64,000 nt of DNA from assembly GCF_946893725.1 (NCBI RefSeq), contig NZ_CAMPPE010000001.1, positions 248,001 to 312,000 of the forward strand. The letters are read 5' to 3'. A model generated the notes under the pieces. The model made no database searches and had not been told where the DNA came from. It saw nothing but the letters and a program-made list of their open reading frames with translations. The stretch's first letter is position 1; each line of letters opens with the position of its first letter. Shown here piece after piece: positions 63,619-64,000 of this stretch. A program made the position numbers and the translations under genes. This stretch comes from Anaerococcus sp. Marseille-Q5996. Lineage in GTDB: Bacteria > Bacillota > Clostridia > Tissierellales > Peptoniphilaceae.

Positions 63619-64000
63619 CTATTGACCACTATAATCAATTATAAAAGCTTTTCTAGATATTAGCATATTTTTATATTTGAGATATTTTAAAGTATCGTTG
63701 TAAAACTCTAATTTCTCGTTATAATCATTATCGTTATCAAAATCTTCTTTTTTCGGCTCGGTTGGATAAGAGTCTACAAAATCTTCATCTACATCGTAGT
63801 AATTACGATATCCTTCTGTGAACGCCAGTGCTTCAGCTAATAGCTTATAATTTATTTTAATCTTAAATTTATCCTCTAATATATATTCAAATATTAATCT
63901 GGCATTAAAGTCCAAGTCTGAATAGTATTTTTTGACCCCAAATTTTTCATTATATGCTAATGGCTTATACGACTCTTCTTTTGCCGTTTGTATATAATCA
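63619..64000 (-). CDS. Hypothetical protein (partial at window edge)
   Basis: The minus-strand frame is open from the right window edge through 63619, so only the C-terminal ~126 residues are seen and the start is outside. The protein is acidic and aromatic-rich (NYYDVDEDFVDSYPTEPKKE), with no membrane segment. I do not recognise a family. It lies beyond the IS256 remnant and is probably also part of the island. Confidence 0.55.
   Translation of the reverse strand, partial: DYIQTAKEESYKPLAYNEKFGVKKYYSDLDFNARLIFEYILEDKFKIKINYKLLAEALAFTEGYRNYYDVDEDFVDSYPTEPKKEDFDNDNDYNEKLEFYNDTLKYLKYKNMLISRKAFIIDYSGQ

Noticed and set aside
58130-64000. CRISPR array or tRNA genes in the accessory region
   Set aside because: I looked for regularly spaced repeats and cloverleaf structures and saw none.

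Overview
The window is AT-rich, densely packed, low-GC Gram-positive DNA. It has strong AGGAGG-type ribosome binding sites, TTGACA/TATAAT promoters and T-tailed hairpin terminators. The gene set (S10-spc-alpha ribosomal cluster, glyQS, Era-RecO cluster, type 2 IPP isomerase, a giant 2-hydroxyacyl-CoA dehydratase activase-like protein, alanine dehydrogenase with an alanine/Na+ symporter) suggests an anaerobic, amino-acid-fermenting Firmicute. My guess is the Tissierellia/Peptoniphilaceae (Anaerococcus-like); this is an inference from gene content, not a database match.

Layout. 1-660: lrgAB (partial lrgB), minus strand. 860-15380: one co-directional ribosomal supercluster from rpsJ to rplQ with secY, adk, infA and rpoA; the usual map gene between adk and infA is absent. 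15.4-20.1 kb: HAD phosphatase, PAS-SpoIIE phosphatase, deoC, intracellular alpha-amylase, RNase H. 20.2-25.5 kb: a GATE-type membrane protein, a fluoride riboswitch in front of a CPA-type antiporter, a frameshifted NhaC-type antiporter, and small conserved/hypothetical proteins. 25.5-30.3 kb: Cof-type HAD phosphatase, ald plus AGCS symporter (alanine uptake and oxidation), radical SAM protein. 30.3-35.1 kb: metal (Mn/Zn) ABC transporter operon ending in its own DtxR/MntR-type regulator, with a palindromic TTAGGTGCACCTAA operator, then a cysteine hydrolase. 35.1-39.3 kb (minus): antimicrobial-peptide-type ABC transporter plus two-component system. 39.5-46.1 kb: dehydratase activase giant, LytR-CpsA-Psr protein, fni. 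46.2-58.0 kb: nfeD-floA, a basic hypothetical protein, phoH, ybeY, a DgkA-PAP2 fusion, cdd, era, recO, glyQS, PPDK regulator, guaA.

58.0-64.0 kb is a mosaic accessory region starting exactly downstream of guaA, a known integration hotspot for genomic islands. It carries an inducible erm(TR)-type macrolide resistance gene with both leader peptides and a competing-hairpin attenuator. Next come an N-terminally truncated spectinomycin-phosphotransferase-like gene, a blasticidin-deaminase-like gene and an overlapping metallo-beta-lactamase-fold hydrolase. The cassette is flanked on both sides by degenerate fragments that resemble the 3' end of rlmD/rumA (another ICE target). Broken pieces of an ABC permease, an SdpI-like protein and an IS256-family element complete the region. 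No integrase or conjugation gene is visible, so the island extends past the window or has decayed.

The points most worth follow-up are: phoH apparently initiating at ATT; the fluoride-riboswitch-controlled antiporter; the deaminase-MBL pair co-transferred with erm; the paired rlmD-like scars around the resistance cassette; the long palindrome at 58460-58528; and the sequestered ribosome binding site of the IS256-like transposase.
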